Positions 27,040 through 37,593 are shown, counted from the first letter of the stretch. The stretch: DNA of 64,000 bases from an uncultured Flavobacteriaceae bacterium (GCA_947489085.1 CANLCJ010000004.1:82317-146316), one strand, 5' to 3'. Numbers and translations are program-made. Notes: generated from the letters alone by a model not told the origin.

Positions 27040-29085
27040 TTAACTTTGCAATTCGGTTCTACCAATTAGTTTTTTAATCGTTTTCTTAAATAAATTAACC
27101 TCTACAGGTTTAGCTAAAACAGTTTCGCAACCAGCATTTAAAGCCTTCTCTATGTCTGTATCTGTGGAGTAAGCAGTATGAGCAACAATAGTTAAGTTGG
27201 GGTGCTTATGCTTTATAATACGTGTCGCTTCATAACCATTCATTACAGGCATTCTAATGTCCATGAGTACCAAATCTATTTCGGGATGGTTATCGCACAT
27301 TTCTACTCCTATTTTTCCATTCTCGGCATGTAAAATCGTAAAATCATATTCTTTCATTAAAAGTAGAATCGATTTTACCAAAAGAAAATTAATATCTGCA
27401 TCTTCTACTACTAAAATAGTATAGCTATTGCTGCTAGGAACAAGTATTTGCGAAGCGCACTCTTCCTCTATAAGTTTACATGGCACATGCACCACAAAAG
27501 TAGATCCGCTTCCTAATTTGGAGTTAAAGCTTATAGTGCCATTAAGGGCTTTAACATTCTCTTTAACTATTGTTAAACCAACCCCTAATCCTTCTATATA
27601 GTTGGTAACTTCTTCGTTTAATTTGGCAAACGATTCGAATATAATTTCTTTATGTTGATGGTCTATGCCTTTGCCATTGTCTTCTACCTTAAGTTCTAGA
27701 TATTCAGAATCTAGTATATTGAAATCTACATTAACATTTCCACCATTGGATGTAAATTTAAGTGCATTATCTATAAGATTTGTAATTATTTTTTTAATAC
27801 GATTTCGATCGATAATAATTTTATCGTTTGTCGCAATTTCTGTATTAAAATTTAAATTTATATTCTTTTTCTTAGCTATAGTTTCAAAATACATTTCTAT
27901 ATTTTGCATTACAAATTTTAGATTTATTTCTTCGAGATTTATCTTCGCTTTATCTTCGCTAAAACTGGATATTTCTAATATGGAATCTATTAAACCTACT
28001 AAGTACTTACCATTATTAATTATAGAATCTATATAAGTATTAGACTCTTCTTTAGTAATATCTTCCTTTTTTAAAATCTCTGAAAAGCCTAGAATACTGT
28101 TCATTGGTGTTCTAATTTCATGAGAAATGGTTCGTATAAACCGTGTTTTTACTTTATCTCCTTTTTCCACGTTTTTCATAGCTTGTTCTAGTGCCGTGGT
28201 TCTCTCCTTTATTCTTCGTTTTAACAACCTATTAAAGTAAGTGTTTCCTATAAGCGCTAAAATTAAAATTAAAATAGCGCCCATCCAGAACCCTATTTTT
28301 TTGTAAAATGGTTTAACCTCGTCGTACAACCAATTGTTTAAAATAGTTTGTTTTTCTGCATCTGTAATACTGTTTATAGCTTTTTTCATTATTACAGACA
28401 GCTTCTTATTTTTCTTAGTTACAGAAATTACGGGACGGTAATAAAAAGGTGTTACATCTCCTATAGTTAAATTTGAAATATCTAATTCGTGAATAAAGTT
28501 TTTAGCCACTAGTTTGGGGCCTATATAAGCATCGTAATTGCCTTTAGAAAGTTCTTGTAAACACTCTTTTTCATCTTCTAAAACAACTATATTGGCGTTA
28601 TGCAAGTTCTTGTTTAGCACCTCTAAAATGGCATAGCCTTCTGGAATTACAATATTACTTGTTGCTAAGTTCTTATTTGTTATAACATTATGTTTTCTAG
28701 AAACAATAACATATTTAGAGCTGAAAAAGTTGCCATAAAAATCAAAAAACTTTTGCCGTTCTTCTGTTTTCGGAATATCTAAAACAATTTCTATTTTACC
28801 ACTTATGGCATCTTTATAAAGATCTGGCCATTTATCATAACTCTTTCTTTTAAATTTATAATCAATTTTTTTTTCTATAAGCTCTAAGTATTCTATAAAA
28901 ACACCATCTGCCTTACCTTTTTGGTTATTAAACAAATAAGGCGGTACATAGCCATAGATAGATACGGTAAAATCGGGATTGGTTTTAAGCCATTCTTTTT
29001 CATTTTTAGTTAAAACTTGTTCCTTTTTACAAGACGTAAAGAGAACAATTAAAAGCAATAAAAACTTTAAATGGTTGGTTATCAT
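27040..29085 (-). CDS. Hybrid sensor histidine kinase with periplasmic solute-binding-like sensor
   Basis: A 681-residue BvgS-like hybrid kinase. The N-terminus has a signal sequence with a lipobox-like LFTSC (C19). A periplasmic SBP_bac_3 domain (about 30-250) is followed by one transmembrane helix (about 262-282). The HisKA domain carries phosphoacceptor His in ISHEIRTPMNSILGF, and the HATPase domain has NLIDNALKF, DNGKGID and GLGVGLTIV. The C-terminal receiver has phospho-Asp in LVLMDIRMPVMNGYEA. It probably senses a small periplasmic amino-acid- or solute-type ligand. No DNA-binding partner is adjacent, so its output must be encoded elsewhere. The combination of a lipobox-like leader with a TM helix is a little odd. 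Confidence 0.92.
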   Translation of the reverse strand: MITNHLKFLLLLIVLFTSCKKEQVLTKNEKEWLKTNPDFTVSIYGYVPPYLFNNQKGKADGVFIEYLELIEKKIDYKFKRKSYDKWPDLYKDAISGKIEIVLDIPKTEERQKFFDFYGNFFSSKYVIVSRKHNVITNKNLATSNIVIPEGYAILEVLNKNLHNANIVVLEDEKECLQELSKGNYDAYIGPKLVAKNFIHELDISNLTIGDVTPFYYRPVISVTKKNKKLSVIMKKAINSITDAEKQTILNNWLYDEVKPFYKKIGFWMGAILILILALIGNTYFNRLLKRRIKERTTALEQAMKNVEKGDKVKTRFIRTISHEIRTPMNSILGFSEILKKEDITKEESNTYIDSIINNGKYLVGLIDSILEISSFSEDKAKINLEEINLKFVMQNIEMYFETIAKKKNINLNFNTEIATNDKIIIDRNRIKKIITNLIDNALKFTSNGGNVNVDFNILDSEYLELKVEDNGKGIDHQHKEIIFESFAKLNEEVTNYIEGLGVGLTIVKENVKALNGTISFNSKLGSGSTFVVHVPCKLIEEECASQILVPSSNSYTILVVEDADINFLLVKSILLLMKEYDFTILHAENGKIGVEMCDNHPEIDLVLMDIRMPVMNGYEATRIIKHKHPNLTIVAHTAYSTDTDIEKALNAGCETVLAKPVEVNLFKKTIKKLIGRTELQS

Positions 29086-29215
29086 AAGGGTTGGTATTGT
29101 TTCTAAATATACATTGTATTTTTTTTAAAACAAAAAAATCAGATTTTATATATACAGTAGTAACAATAAATTGTAATTTTATTTTGCAAATTGCGTCTTA
29201 AATTTAAAACAACTT

Positions 29216-29515
29216 ATGAAAAATAGTTTTAAGAGTTTAATCAACTCTCACCCTGTAATTTTAGTGGACTTTTTTGGAACTTGGTGTGGCCCATGCCAAG
29301 CGTTGATGCCTATTTTAAAAGATGTTAAGGCAGAATTAGGAGAACAACTTAAAATTATAAAGATAGATATCGATAAAAATCGTGAACTTGCTACGCAATA
29401 CCAGGTAAGAAGTGTACCTACTATGATATTATTTAAGGATGGCACACCCAAGTGGAGGCAATCTGGAGTATTGCAAAAAAGTGCTATAATAGATGTGGTT
29501 AATACACATTCCTAA
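29216..29515 (+). CDS. Thioredoxin
   Basis: A 99-residue single-domain thioredoxin. The redox motif is FFGTWCGPCQALMP, the cis-proline loop VRSVPTMILFKDG, and no signal peptide is present, so it is cytoplasmic. It lacks the longer C-terminal helix of E. coli TrxA by a few residues but is within the family range. It is a monocistronic gene, divergent from the hybrid kinase and convergent with the DUF6048 gene. It is probably a general disulfide reductase acting with a thioredoxin reductase encoded elsewhere. Confidence 0.93.
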   Translation: MKNSFKSLINSHPVILVDFFGTWCGPCQALMPILKDVKAELGEQLKIIKIDIDKNRELATQYQVRSVPTMILFKDGTPKWRQSGVLQKSAIIDVVNTHS

Positions 29516-29569
29516 TCTTAAATAGTATCGCTTTTCTTTTAGTAAACTTTAAAAATTAATAGCTAGGTC

Positions 29570-30313
29570 TTATTTGGCTTTTGCTATTTTTCTTTTCTTG
29601 TTATATAGCGGTATTCTGTAAGACAGTGTGTAACCATAGCCTACACCAATACGCGTGCTATCGTAAGTTCTGTTAAAGCCAGGTATATAAATATTTTCGA
29701 AATTCTCAGGCTCGGTGGATGAGACTTCTGCCTTTAACTGTACATTTAGCCCCAAGTATAGGTTTCTAAACAATTCTGCTTTTATACCAAAGATAAGTTC
29801 CAGCCATATAGCCGTTAAATTGTCAAGTTCCAGAGATTCGTCTACAAAGTTTTGAGGTGCAAAAAATTGGTTAGTGGCAAAAACTTGATATTCGTTTATG
29901 GTATGGGTAAATCTACTTACGCCTACTCTTGGTCCAAAGAATATAGAATTATCCATATCTAACCAGTTTTCGTATACATTATAATCTATGCCTGCTTTAA
30001 TATAGCTCCCTTCTGTTGTTGTGTTTAAAAATGAAGTTACAATGGTGCGCTCTTCCATTCCTCCTTCTAAAGCTATATATAATTTTTTTGTAAGTCGATA
30101 ATCTGAAACAAACTCAATCCCTTCGTACTCATCGTCTAAAACGCTTCTCAAAATTCTTCCTGTATCGACGCCAAAACGCAGTCCATACTTTGTTTTTAAT
30201 ACTATCGAGTCGTTTTCTACAGAAGTCTTTTCTTCATTTTGTGCTGTTCCTAAGCTTAGCACCATTAAAAAGCTTAGGTTAATGAAAAATTGAAAAATGC
30301 CTTTGATCTTCAT
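29570..30313 (-). CDS. DUF6048-family outer membrane beta-barrel protein
   Basis: A 247-residue protein with a signal peptide (cleavage near GTAQN, residue 25). The mature part repeats strands of the form YGLRFGVDTGRILR, KLYIALEGGMEERT, YIKAGIDYNVYENWL and FFGPRVGVSRF, ending IGVGYGYTLSYRIPL. This corresponds to the DUF6048 family of Flavobacteriia, thought to be outer membrane barrels of unknown role. Its start overlaps the end of the DUF6452 gene by 35 bases, showing tight coupling in the RlmD-DUF6452-DUF6048 operon, a recurrent flavobacterial arrangement as far as I recall. Confidence 0.8.
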   Translation of the reverse strand: MKIKGIFQFFINLSFLMVLSLGTAQNEEKTSVENDSIVLKTKYGLRFGVDTGRILRSVLDDEYEGIEFVSDYRLTKKLYIALEGGMEERTIVTSFLNTTTEGSYIKAGIDYNVYENWLDMDNSIFFGPRVGVSRFTHTINEYQVFATNQFFAPQNFVDESLELDNLTAIWLELIFGIKAELFRNLYLGLNVQLKAEVSSTEPENFENIYIPGFNRTYDSTRIGVGYGYTLSYRIPLYNKKRKIAKAK

Positions 30314-30812
30314 CTTCTATAATTTGATTATCGTTTTCTGCTAATATGCTTCTAATCCACTGGTCGTCTCTAGGCTCATCTCCTAAGGTTATTGTAACGT
30401 CTGAAAATATGGTGCTAAAACCACAGGCTCTAGACACAAAACGATCTTCTCTACTATATCTCACTGTTATAGTGTCTGCATTTCCACCATTAACCACGCC
30501 ATTTTCGTCTAGTGTTGTATCTATGCTTAGTATAAATTGTGTAGAGTCTACATCTGTTCTAAGCGGTAAAATAATATTGCTTGTTCTATTAGTAATCTCC
30601 ATACCATCTACAAGCAATGGTCCTACATTACCAATACCTTCTATTCGTAAATTGGCAACATTTCTAATTTGAGTTCTATTGCTAACATCGAAAGTTTCTA
30701 TAACTAAACTCGCTGTGGTTTGAGTTGTATCTGCACAAATATCGTCTCGTTCGCAGTTATAAATACAAGTTAGGAATACTACAATGCATAGTACACTTAT
30801 TTTTTTCATCAT
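30279..30812 (-). CDS. DUF6452-family lipoprotein
   Basis: A 177-residue protein with a lipoprotein-like leader (MMKKISVLCIVVFLTCIYNC) and cysteine-containing mature start ERDDICADTTQTTASLVIETFD. The rest is beta-rich (LRIEGIGNVGPLLVDG, STQFILSIDTTLDENG, DTITVRYSREDRFVSRACGF), consistent with DUF6452. It is expected on the periplasmic side of a membrane; function unknown. It overlaps the downstream DUF6048 gene, and the two likely act together. The upstream neighbour rlmD ends 17 bases before it. Confidence 0.8.
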   Translation of the reverse strand: MMKKISVLCIVVFLTCIYNCERDDICADTTQTTASLVIETFDVSNRTQIRNVANLRIEGIGNVGPLLVDGMEITNRTSNIILPLRTDVDSTQFILSIDTTLDENGVVNGGNADTITVRYSREDRFVSRACGFSTIFSDVTITLGDEPRDDQWIRSILAENDNQIIEDEDQRHFSIFH

Positions 30813-30829
30813 TTTTATTTTAGATATTG

Positions 30830-32245
30830 CTATCTCTTTTCTAGTAATACTACGCTTTCTACGTGAAATGTTTGTGGAAACATATCTACAGCTTGTACTT
30901 TGGTTACTTTATACATCTCGTCCATTAATGCCAGATCTCTGGCTTGGGTTGCACTGTTGCAACTTACGTAAACTATTTTAGAAGCTGCAATTTTTAACAA
31001 TTGTGCTACCACGTCTTTATGCATACCATCTCTTGGTGGATCTGTAATAACAACATCTGGTTGTCCATGTTTTGCTATAAACGCATCGTTAAAAACATGC
31101 TTCATATCACCCACATAAAAATCAACGTTATTTATAGCATTTAATTGTGCATTTTCTTTTGCGGCTAATATGGCATCTGGAACCGATTCTACACCTACTA
31201 CTTTTTTTGCTTTCTTAGATACGAATTGTGCTATAGTACCTGTTCCTGTATATAAATCGTAAACCAACTCTGTTCCATTTAAACCTGCAAAGTCTCTGGT
31301 AATTTTATAAAGTTCGTAGGCTTGCTTTGAATTTGTTTGGTAAAAGGATTTTGCATTAATTTTAAAGTGCAGGCCTTCCATTTCCTCGAAAATATGATCT
31401 TTACCGCTGTAGCAAATTACATCTTGATCGTATATAGTATCATTTCCTTTCCCGTTGATAACGTATTGTAATGAAGTTACTTCTGGAAATGTTTCTTTTA
31501 TATAGTCTAAAAGTAATTGTCGTTTAGCTGCATCTTCTTTAAAAAATTGAACGACAACCATAACATCTCCTGTTGTAGCTGTACGAATCATTAATGTTCT
31601 TAAAAAACCTGTTTGATTTCTGGTATTAAAAAACTCTAGATTATTAGTAACAGCAAACGATCTTACAGCATTTCTAATAGCGTTAGAAGGATCGCGTTGC
31701 AAGTGGCATTGGTCTATGTTTAATATTTTATCCCACATGCCTGGTATATGAAACCCTAAAGCATTTCTATCTCCTAATTCTTCATCAGATTGAATTTCCT
31801 CTAGTGTTAGCCAACGGCTATCACTAAAAGAAAATTCCATTTTATTACGATAAAAGTATTGGGTTTTAGATCCGGATATTGGTGTAACTTCTGGCAATTC
31901 TATGTGCCCTATTCTAGTGAGGTTATTTACAACTTCTTTTTCTTTGTAATACAGTTGGTGCTCGTAGCCCATATTTTGCCATTTGCACCCGCCACAGGTT
32001 CCAAAATATGCACATTCTGGTTCTGTACGCTTATCAGATCGTTTATGAAAATTGATGGCTTTACCTTCGTAATACGCTTTTCTTTTTTTAAAAGTTTGTA
32101 CGTCTACAACATCTCCCGGAACGGCATTAGATAAAAAAACGACTTTCCCTTCTGGTGTTTTTGCTATAGTTTTTCCTTTGGCGCCTGCATCGACAACCTC
32201 TAAACTTTCGAAAACTTTATTTCTTGATTTTTTCCTTCTAGACAT
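30830..32245 (-). CDS. rlmD: 23S rRNA (uracil-5-)-methyltransferase RlmD
   Basis: A 471-residue TrmA-family RNA methyltransferase. An N-terminal TRAM domain (about 8-65) precedes the iron-sulfur cysteines in CAYFGTCGGCKWQ (about 78-90). The Rossmann domain has motif I DLYTGTGTIAQF, the nucleotide-flipping region TDPPRDGMH and the catalytic Cys in YVSCNSATQARD with the final Glu in FHVESVVLLEKR. RlmD methylates U1939 of 23S rRNA; RlmCD- or RlmC-type specificity is possible. It is the first gene of the operon with the DUF6452 and DUF6048 genes. Confidence 0.92.
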   Translation of the reverse strand: MSRRKKSRNKVFESLEVVDAGAKGKTIAKTPEGKVVFLSNAVPGDVVDVQTFKKRKAYYEGKAINFHKRSDKRTEPECAYFGTCGGCKWQNMGYEHQLYYKEKEVVNNLTRIGHIELPEVTPISGSKTQYFYRNKMEFSFSDSRWLTLEEIQSDEELGDRNALGFHIPGMWDKILNIDQCHLQRDPSNAIRNAVRSFAVTNNLEFFNTRNQTGFLRTLMIRTATTGDVMVVVQFFKEDAAKRQLLLDYIKETFPEVTSLQYVINGKGNDTIYDQDVICYSGKDHIFEEMEGLHFKINAKSFYQTNSKQAYELYKITRDFAGLNGTELVYDLYTGTGTIAQFVSKKAKKVVGVESVPDAILAAKENAQLNAINNVDFYVGDMKHVFNDAFIAKHGQPDVVITDPPRDGMHKDVVAQLLKIAASKIVYVSCNSATQARDLALMDEMYKVTKVQAVDMFPQTFHVESVVLLEKR

Positions 32246-32305
32246 GTTGCAAAAATAACAATAGCTTTAGATATAAAAATTTTTATTAATAAATTCTTTT
32301 AAAAC

Positions 32306-32335
32306 AAAAAAGCTGCCCAAAAGGACAGCTTTTTT
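32306..32335 (-). terminator. Terminator downstream of the mechanosensitive-channel-like gene
   Basis: A 10-bp stem aaaaaagctg / cagctttttt, with one mismatch and two more pairs below a four-base loop, lies between the minus-strand channel gene and rlmD. The minus strand has the needed T-run. Confidence 0.8.
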
Positions 32336-32353
32336 GGTGCTTTTTAGCTAAAG

Positions 32354-33523
32354 TTATTCTTTATTAAACTTTTCTAATATTTTTTCCATTTGCTTACCTG
32401 CTGCTGCTCTACCACCAAGGCCAAACGATAATATAATAGTTAAGGCTACCGTTCCTAAAGATATACCAAATGCTAAATTAATGATGTTATCTGCTATACC
32501 CATTGCTCCTAAACCTATAGCTAAAAATATAGCAATAATTGCTATTCTAATAATTGAGGTTACAAAAGGATTCGATTTGCTTTTAGAAAAACCGTTGGCT
32601 GCTACGTTAGATAGCCAATTGCCTACCATTAATATGGCTAAACCAAATAAAATTTTACCAGAATAATTCGTTACTGTTTCTAATATTTCCGATAAATGTA
32701 AAAAATCAAGCTTTTCTACTGCTGTAGTTAATCCAAATAATACAATAAAATAGTAAACGATATTGCTAATTAATTTCACAATATTAGTATTGCCCAAAAT
32801 TGCGTTTAATCCCATTTTTTCTGCAATGTTATTTAATTGCATACTACTTAACAGGTCTTTGATAAGTTCGCTTAAAAAACGCCCTCCAACTACAAATACT
32901 ACTAAAATTAAAGTAGCTAAAATTACTTTTGGTATCGCTGAGAAAAATTCGTTTAGCATATCTGTTGCTGGCCCAGAAATCGCTTCCATATTTAGGATAT
33001 TAAAAGCTGCTATTAGTAAAGGTATAAATATGAATATAAATACAATTTTTTTTACTATTTTAATAAAATCTATGTGTTCGGGTAATTTTAATTTAGGTAT
33101 TATTTTTTGAATTGAGTCTCCAGACAGCTCGACAAATTCTGCCACTATAGTTGCTAACATATACCCTATGTAACATACCAACCCAGCACCAATTATATTT
33201 GGTATAAAACTAGTAAAGTCTCCCAACATGGCTTTTAAAGGATCTAAAACGTTACTCATACCTAATTTATCAAGAGCCAACATAAATACAAATATCATCA
33301 CCAAAAAGTAAACGAGCTTGCTTATAAAGTTAGATAAACTTATATCTGAACTTTTTAGCCTGTCGTCTACGCCTGATTTTTTGATTAATTTTACTGTTAC
33401 TCGTTTTAAAAACCCTGCAATAAACCATCCAATTATAATAATTAGTAATGCTGCTAAGGCACTTGATAGTTTAGAACCTAGAGTTGTGCTTAGGTTTTCT
33501 AACATTTTAGATAGGTATTCCAT
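32354..33523 (-). CDS. Mechanosensitive-channel-like protein with repeated TM-helix domains
   Basis: A 389-residue integral membrane protein. It contains several copies of the conserved TM-helix repeat (PF05552-type): SALAALLIIIIGWFIAGFLKR near the start, GLVCYIGYMLATIVAEFVE, LATLILVVFVVGGRFLSELI, and NWLSNVAANGF near the end, each followed by a basic or amphipathic stretch. The C-terminus has LSFGLGGRAAAGKQMEKILEKF. Such proteins are annotated as small-conductance mechanosensitive channel relatives, but the MscS beta domain is not obvious. It is monocistronic with its own terminator. Function in osmotic adaptation is inferred from family naming only. Confidence 0.82.
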   Translation of the reverse strand: MEYLSKMLENLSTTLGSKLSSALAALLIIIIGWFIAGFLKRVTVKLIKKSGVDDRLKSSDISLSNFISKLVYFLVMIFVFMLALDKLGMSNVLDPLKAMLGDFTSFIPNIIGAGLVCYIGYMLATIVAEFVELSGDSIQKIIPKLKLPEHIDFIKIVKKIVFIFIFIPLLIAAFNILNMEAISGPATDMLNEFFSAIPKVILATLILVVFVVGGRFLSELIKDLLSSMQLNNIAEKMGLNAILGNTNIVKLISNIVYYFIVLFGLTTAVEKLDFLHLSEILETVTNYSGKILFGLAILMVGNWLSNVAANGFSKSKSNPFVTSIIRIAIIAIFLAIGLGAMGIADNIINLAFGISLGTVALTIILSFGLGGRAAAGKQMEKILEKFNKE

Positions 33524-33736
33524 TTTTATAAGATTTAATTAGTTATTCTATAATGTTAAGACACAGCATTAATTTAAAGGACACATTTATTTTATTGTTA
33601 TTATAAATCTTATCTAAAAAAACATATTGTTCTGTTTACAATTACGGCAGGATTTTCTTTTTTTAAACGCAAAGATCAATAATACCAAACCTTAAAATTA
33701 ACCTAGTCCTTGGAAAGCCTAAATAGACGCATAAAA

Positions 33737-33765
33737 AAACCAGAGCTATTAAACTCTGGCTTTAT
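33737..33765 (-). terminator. Probable terminator of the gyrA-TPR operon
   Basis: The stem ccagag / ctctgg (33740-33745 with 33754-33759) is flanked by an A-run on the left, giving a T-run on the minus strand. It lies 28 bases after the TPR gene stop. Confidence 0.65.
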
Positions 33766-33792
33766 CTTATATTTATTTGAAGTTTTCTTTTT

Positions 33793-35040
33793 TTATTGAG
33801 CTGCTTTAATTGCTTCTACTTTAGCTTCCATTTCATTTTTCTTAGCTGTTTCATTCAATGCGCCATAAATATTCATAAGCGTGGTAGCTGCACTAAGGCT
33901 TTTAGGATTTACAGATAAAGCTTGTTCAAAGTAAGGAATTGCTTTACCATACAATCCTTTACGCTTAGCTAACAATTCGTCGTAACGTTTGTTGTCTGCA
34001 GCACTATTACCCAAACTGTTTATTTCCTCTAAAATTGCTGGTTCAGCTTTTAAGATAACGATTCCTAAATTAATATAAGCTGCCTCATTTTTAGGATCTA
34101 ACTCTATAGCTTTTTTGTAATAATTTTCAGCTTCGTCATACTCTTTTAAGTCTGTAGATGCTATTCCTAAATTGTAGAAAAGCTCTGAGTTGTTAGGATC
34201 TTGATCTATAGCTTCTTTTAAAACTTTCTTATAATTGTCTGTATCTCCTGTTTTTAAGTAAATATTAGCTTCTGCTAATATCAGACTAAAATCTTCAGGA
34301 CTTATTGCTCTCGCATCTCTAATGGCTTCTATCGCTTTTTCTGTATTGCCTTTGTTGGTGTAAATTAAGGCCACTTTCTTTACAATATCTGCACGTACCG
34401 ATTCTGATTTTTCTTGTGTAGGTTTTTTATGCGTATTCCTTGCAACAGCTCTGTTTCTAGATTTTTTATTAGCAAATAAAACTTTTAAACCTGTTGCTAT
34501 ATCCTCAGCATAATAAGATGTTTTGATACCCGTATACCCTAAATCTTTTAAATCGACATAAAGCTTTAAAGCGCGATCGTAATCTGGAACATTTATAGCT
34601 GAAGACGCAGCATAATATAAGTAAGATGTATCTTTTTTCTTTAAGTCGTAAGCTCTTTCAAACTGTAATGACGCTATAGCAAACTCTTTATCTTCGAAAG
34701 ACTTGTTGCCTTTAGCCAGTAAAGTACCCAACATTTCTGTTTTAAAAGCATCAACTTGTTCTTTATATACCTTTCGAGATCTATTTAAAAGGTTTGCGCC
34801 TTTTTTTAATTCTTTATCATTACCTGCTCCGTTGGCATATAGCGCTAAACCTTTTATATAGTTGTATTTTGCTTTCAAATTATCATCTAAATCTCCAAAT
34901 TTAATTGGAGCCAAGATTTTTTTAGCATCAGCAAAGTTTGCACTTTTTACAGCCTTTTCTGCTGCTTTAAGCTCTTTCTTTTGGGCAAAAGAGAGCATAC
35001 TTAGGGATATTGCAATAGCTGCTATTAACTGTTTTTTCAT
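33793..35040 (-). CDS. Periplasmic tetratricopeptide-repeat protein
   Basis: A 415-residue protein with a signal peptide (MKKQLIAAIAISLSMLSFAQ). Several TPR units follow, most clearly from about 215 to 330: LIYTNKGNTEKAIEAIRDAR, ANIYLKTGDTDNYKKVLKEA, FYNLGIASTDLKEYDEAENY and YINLGIVILKAEPAILEEIN. Helical repeats in the N-terminal half are more degenerate. TPRs are protein-interaction scaffolds; the partner is unknown. It starts nine bases after the gyrA stop, so it is transcribed with gyrA despite an unrelated predicted function. Confidence 0.87.
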   Translation of the reverse strand: MKKQLIAAIAISLSMLSFAQKKELKAAEKAVKSANFADAKKILAPIKFGDLDDNLKAKYNYIKGLALYANGAGNDKELKKGANLLNRSRKVYKEQVDAFKTEMLGTLLAKGNKSFEDKEFAIASLQFERAYDLKKKDTSYLYYAASSAINVPDYDRALKLYVDLKDLGYTGIKTSYYAEDIATGLKVLFANKKSRNRAVARNTHKKPTQEKSESVRADIVKKVALIYTNKGNTEKAIEAIRDARAISPEDFSLILAEANIYLKTGDTDNYKKVLKEAIDQDPNNSELFYNLGIASTDLKEYDEAENYYKKAIELDPKNEAAYINLGIVILKAEPAILEEINSLGNSAADNKRYDELLAKRKGLYGKAIPYFEQALSVNPKSLSAATTLMNIYGALNETAKKNEMEAKVEAIKAAQ

Positions 35041-35049
35041 TTTCTATTG

Positions 35050-37593
35050 TTATTCGTTATTGTTATCATTGGTTGTATTATCAACACCTGTGCCATCTTC
35101 GGTTTTCGATTCATTTTCAATTATTTCTCCTTCTTCTATAACGTCTACATCATCCTCATCATGCATTACCTTAGCTACAGCAGCAATAGAATCGTTACCC
35201 TTTAAATTTATAAGTTTTACACCTTGTGTGGCCCTACCCATTACACGTAAATCCTCAACGGCCAATCGAATGGCCACACCAGATTTATTAATAATCATTA
35301 AATCATCGTTATCGGTAACATTCTTTATAGATACTAAACCTCCTGTTTTGTCTGATATTGATATGGTTTTAACACCTTTACCTCCCCTATTTGTAATTCT
35401 GTAATCGTCTAAGCTAGAACGCTTACCATAACCATTTTCGGAAACCACAAGTATGTTACTTTCCATATCATCTACCGCTACCATACCAATAACCTCATCG
35501 CTATCATGTGCTAAAGTTATTCCTCTAACCCCAGATGCATTTCTTCCCATAGGGCGTGTTTTGGCTTCTTCAAATCGTATAGCTTTACCAGATTTAAGCG
35601 CTAACATTACTTGACTTTCTCCTGTAGTTAATTTAGCTTCTAGCAACTCATCATCCTCTTTAATTGTAATGGCATTAATACCATTAGTTCTTGGTCTGGA
35701 ATACTGCTCTAAAGCCGTTTTCTTTACTTGCCCTTTTTTAGTGGCCATAATTACATAATGTTTGTTTATGTAATCTTCATCTTTAAGATCCTGTGTACAT
35801 ATAAATGCCATAACCTTATCATCTTGCTCGATGTTTATAAGATTTTGTATCGCCCTTCCTTTAGATGTTTTAGCGCCTTCTGGAATTTCGTATACACGCA
35901 TCCAAAAACATTTTCCTTTTTGGGTAAAGAATAGCATGTATTGGTGATTGGTACCTACAAATAGATGTTCTAAGAAATCTTCGTTTCTGGTTTTAGATGC
36001 TTTTTGCCCTACACCTCCTCTATTTTGTGTTTTGTATTCTGTTAAGGATGTGCGCTTAATGTACCCTGCATGAGATATGGTAATTACAACTTTCTCATTA
36101 GGTATCATGTCTTCAATACTTAAATCGCCTCCTGCATATTCTATAGTAGAACGTCTTTCATCTCCGTATTTATCTCGAATTACTACCAATTCTTCTTTGA
36201 TAATATTCATTCTACGGTCTTTATGCTCTAGGATGTCTTTTAGATCTGCTATTGTTTTAATAATCTCGTCGTATTCTGCACGTAACTTGTCTTGTTCTAG
36301 ACCTGTTAACTGGCGTAAACGCATTTCTACAATAGCTCTGGCTTGTATTTCAGACAATTCAAAGCGCTTTATCAAGCTTTCACGTGCCTGATCTGCATTA
36401 GATGATGCTCTAATAATTTTAATGACCTCATCAATATTATCTGATGCTATAATTAAACCTTCTAAAATATGAGCGCGTTCTTCTGCTTTTCTAAGCTCGT
36501 AAGTTGTTCTTCTAACTACAACTTCATGTCTATGCTCTACAAAATAATGTATTAAATCTTTTAAGTTTAATAATTGAGGCCTGCCATTAACAAGCGCTAT
36601 ATTATTTACACTAAATGAAGATTGTAAAGCAGTATACTTGTACAATTTGTTAAGTACGATATTAGGAATGGCATCTCGTTTTAAAACGTACACAATACGC
36701 ATCCCTTTTCTATCAGATTCGTCACGAATTGTAGAAATACCTTCTAATTTCTTTTCATTGACTAAGTCGGCAGTTTTTTTAATCATTTCTGCCTTATTGA
36801 CCTGGTAAGGAATCTCATTTACAATAATGCATTCACGACCATTTACCTCTTCAATATTAGCCTTTCCACGAAGTACAATACGTCCTCTACCTGTTAAAAA
36901 AGCATCTTTAACGCCGTCGTAACCATATATGGTACCCCCAGTAGGGAAATCTGGTGCTTTAACGTGAGTCATCAACTCTTCTACATCAATATCTGTATTG
37001 TCTATATACGCTATAGTACCGTTAACCACTTCGGTTAAATTATGCGGGGGCATATTGGTAGCCATACCAACGGCAATACCAGAAGCACCATTAACTAAAA
37101 GGCCTGGTATACGCGTAGGTAAAACTGTGGGTTCCTGAAGTGTATCGTCAAAATTTAATTTATGGTCTACGGTTTCCTTATCTATGTCGGCAAGCATTTC
37201 TTCAGAAATTTTTTGCATTCTAGCCTCTGTATAACGCATCGCTGCTGGGCTATCGCCATCTATAGAACCAAAATTCCCTTGACCATCTACTAACATGTAA
37301 CGCAAACTCCAATCTTGAGCCATACGCACCATTGCATCATAAACCGATGTATCGCCGTGTGGGTGATACTTTCCTAAAACCTCACCTACTATCCTTGCAG
37401 ATTTTTTGTGAGCCGAATTCGCTCTAACACCCAATTCATGCATACCATATAATACACGTCTGTGTACAGGTTTTAAACCATCTCTAACGTCTGGTAATGC
37501 ACGAGAAACAATTACTGACATTGAATAATCAATGTAAGCAGATTTCATTTCATCTTCAATATTAATAGGTATCAGCTTTTCTCCTTCTGCCAT
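35050..37593 (-). CDS. gyrA: DNA gyrase subunit A
   Basis: An 847-residue type IIA topoisomerase subunit. The catalytic tyrosine is Y121 in [10 protein letters not shown], within the winged-helix domain. The coiled-coil gate region and the C-terminal beta-pinwheel follow, the latter with a GyrA-box-like [10 protein letters not shown] that separates gyrase from topoisomerase IV. The quinolone-resistance region reads [10 protein letters not shown], so the position equal to E. coli Ser83 is Thr82 and Asp87 is conserved as D86. The C-terminal tail is strongly acidic ([15 protein letters not shown]). With GyrB it introduces negative supercoils using ATP. It lies 267 bases from the divergent clpC gene. 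Confidence 0.97.
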   Translation of the reverse strand: MAEGEKLIPINIEDEMKSAYIDYSMSVIVSRALPDVRDGLKPVHRRVLYGMHELGVRANSAHKKSARIVGEVLGKYHPHGDTSVYDAMVRMAQDWSLRYMLVDGQGNFGSIDGDSPAAMRYTEARMQKISEEMLADIDKETVDHKLNFDDTLQEPTVLPTRIPGLLVNGASGIAVGMATNMPPHNLTEVVNGTIAYIDNTDIDVEELMTHVKAPDFPTGGTIYGYDGVKDAFLTGRGRIVLRGKANIEEVNGRECIIVNEIPYQVNKAEMIKKTADLVNEKKLEGISTIRDESDRKGMRIVYVLKRDAIPNIVLNKLYKYTALQSSFSVNNIALVNGRPQLLNLKDLIHYFVEHRHEVVVRRTTYELRKAEERAHILEGLIIASDNIDEVIKIIRASSNADQARESLIKRFELSEIQARAIVEMRLRQLTGLEQDKLRAEYDEIIKTIADLKDILEHKDRRMNIIKEELVVIRDKYGDERRSTIEYAGGDLSIEDMIPNEKVVITISHAGYIKRTSLTEYKTQNRGGVGQKASKTRNEDFLEHLFVGTNHQYMLFFTQKGKCFWMRVYEIPEGAKTSKGRAIQNLINIEQDDKVMAFICTQDLKDEDYINKHYVIMATKKGQVKKTALEQYSRPRTNGINAITIKEDDELLEAKLTTGESQVMLALKSGKAIRFEEAKTRPMGRNASGVRGITLAHDSDEVIGMVAVDDMESNILVVSENGYGKRSSLDDYRITNRGGKGVKTISISDKTGGLVSIKNVTDNDDLMIINKSGVAIRLAVEDLRVMGRATQGVKLINLKGNDSIAAVAKVMHDEDDVDVIEEGEIIENESKTEDGTGVDNTTNDNNNE

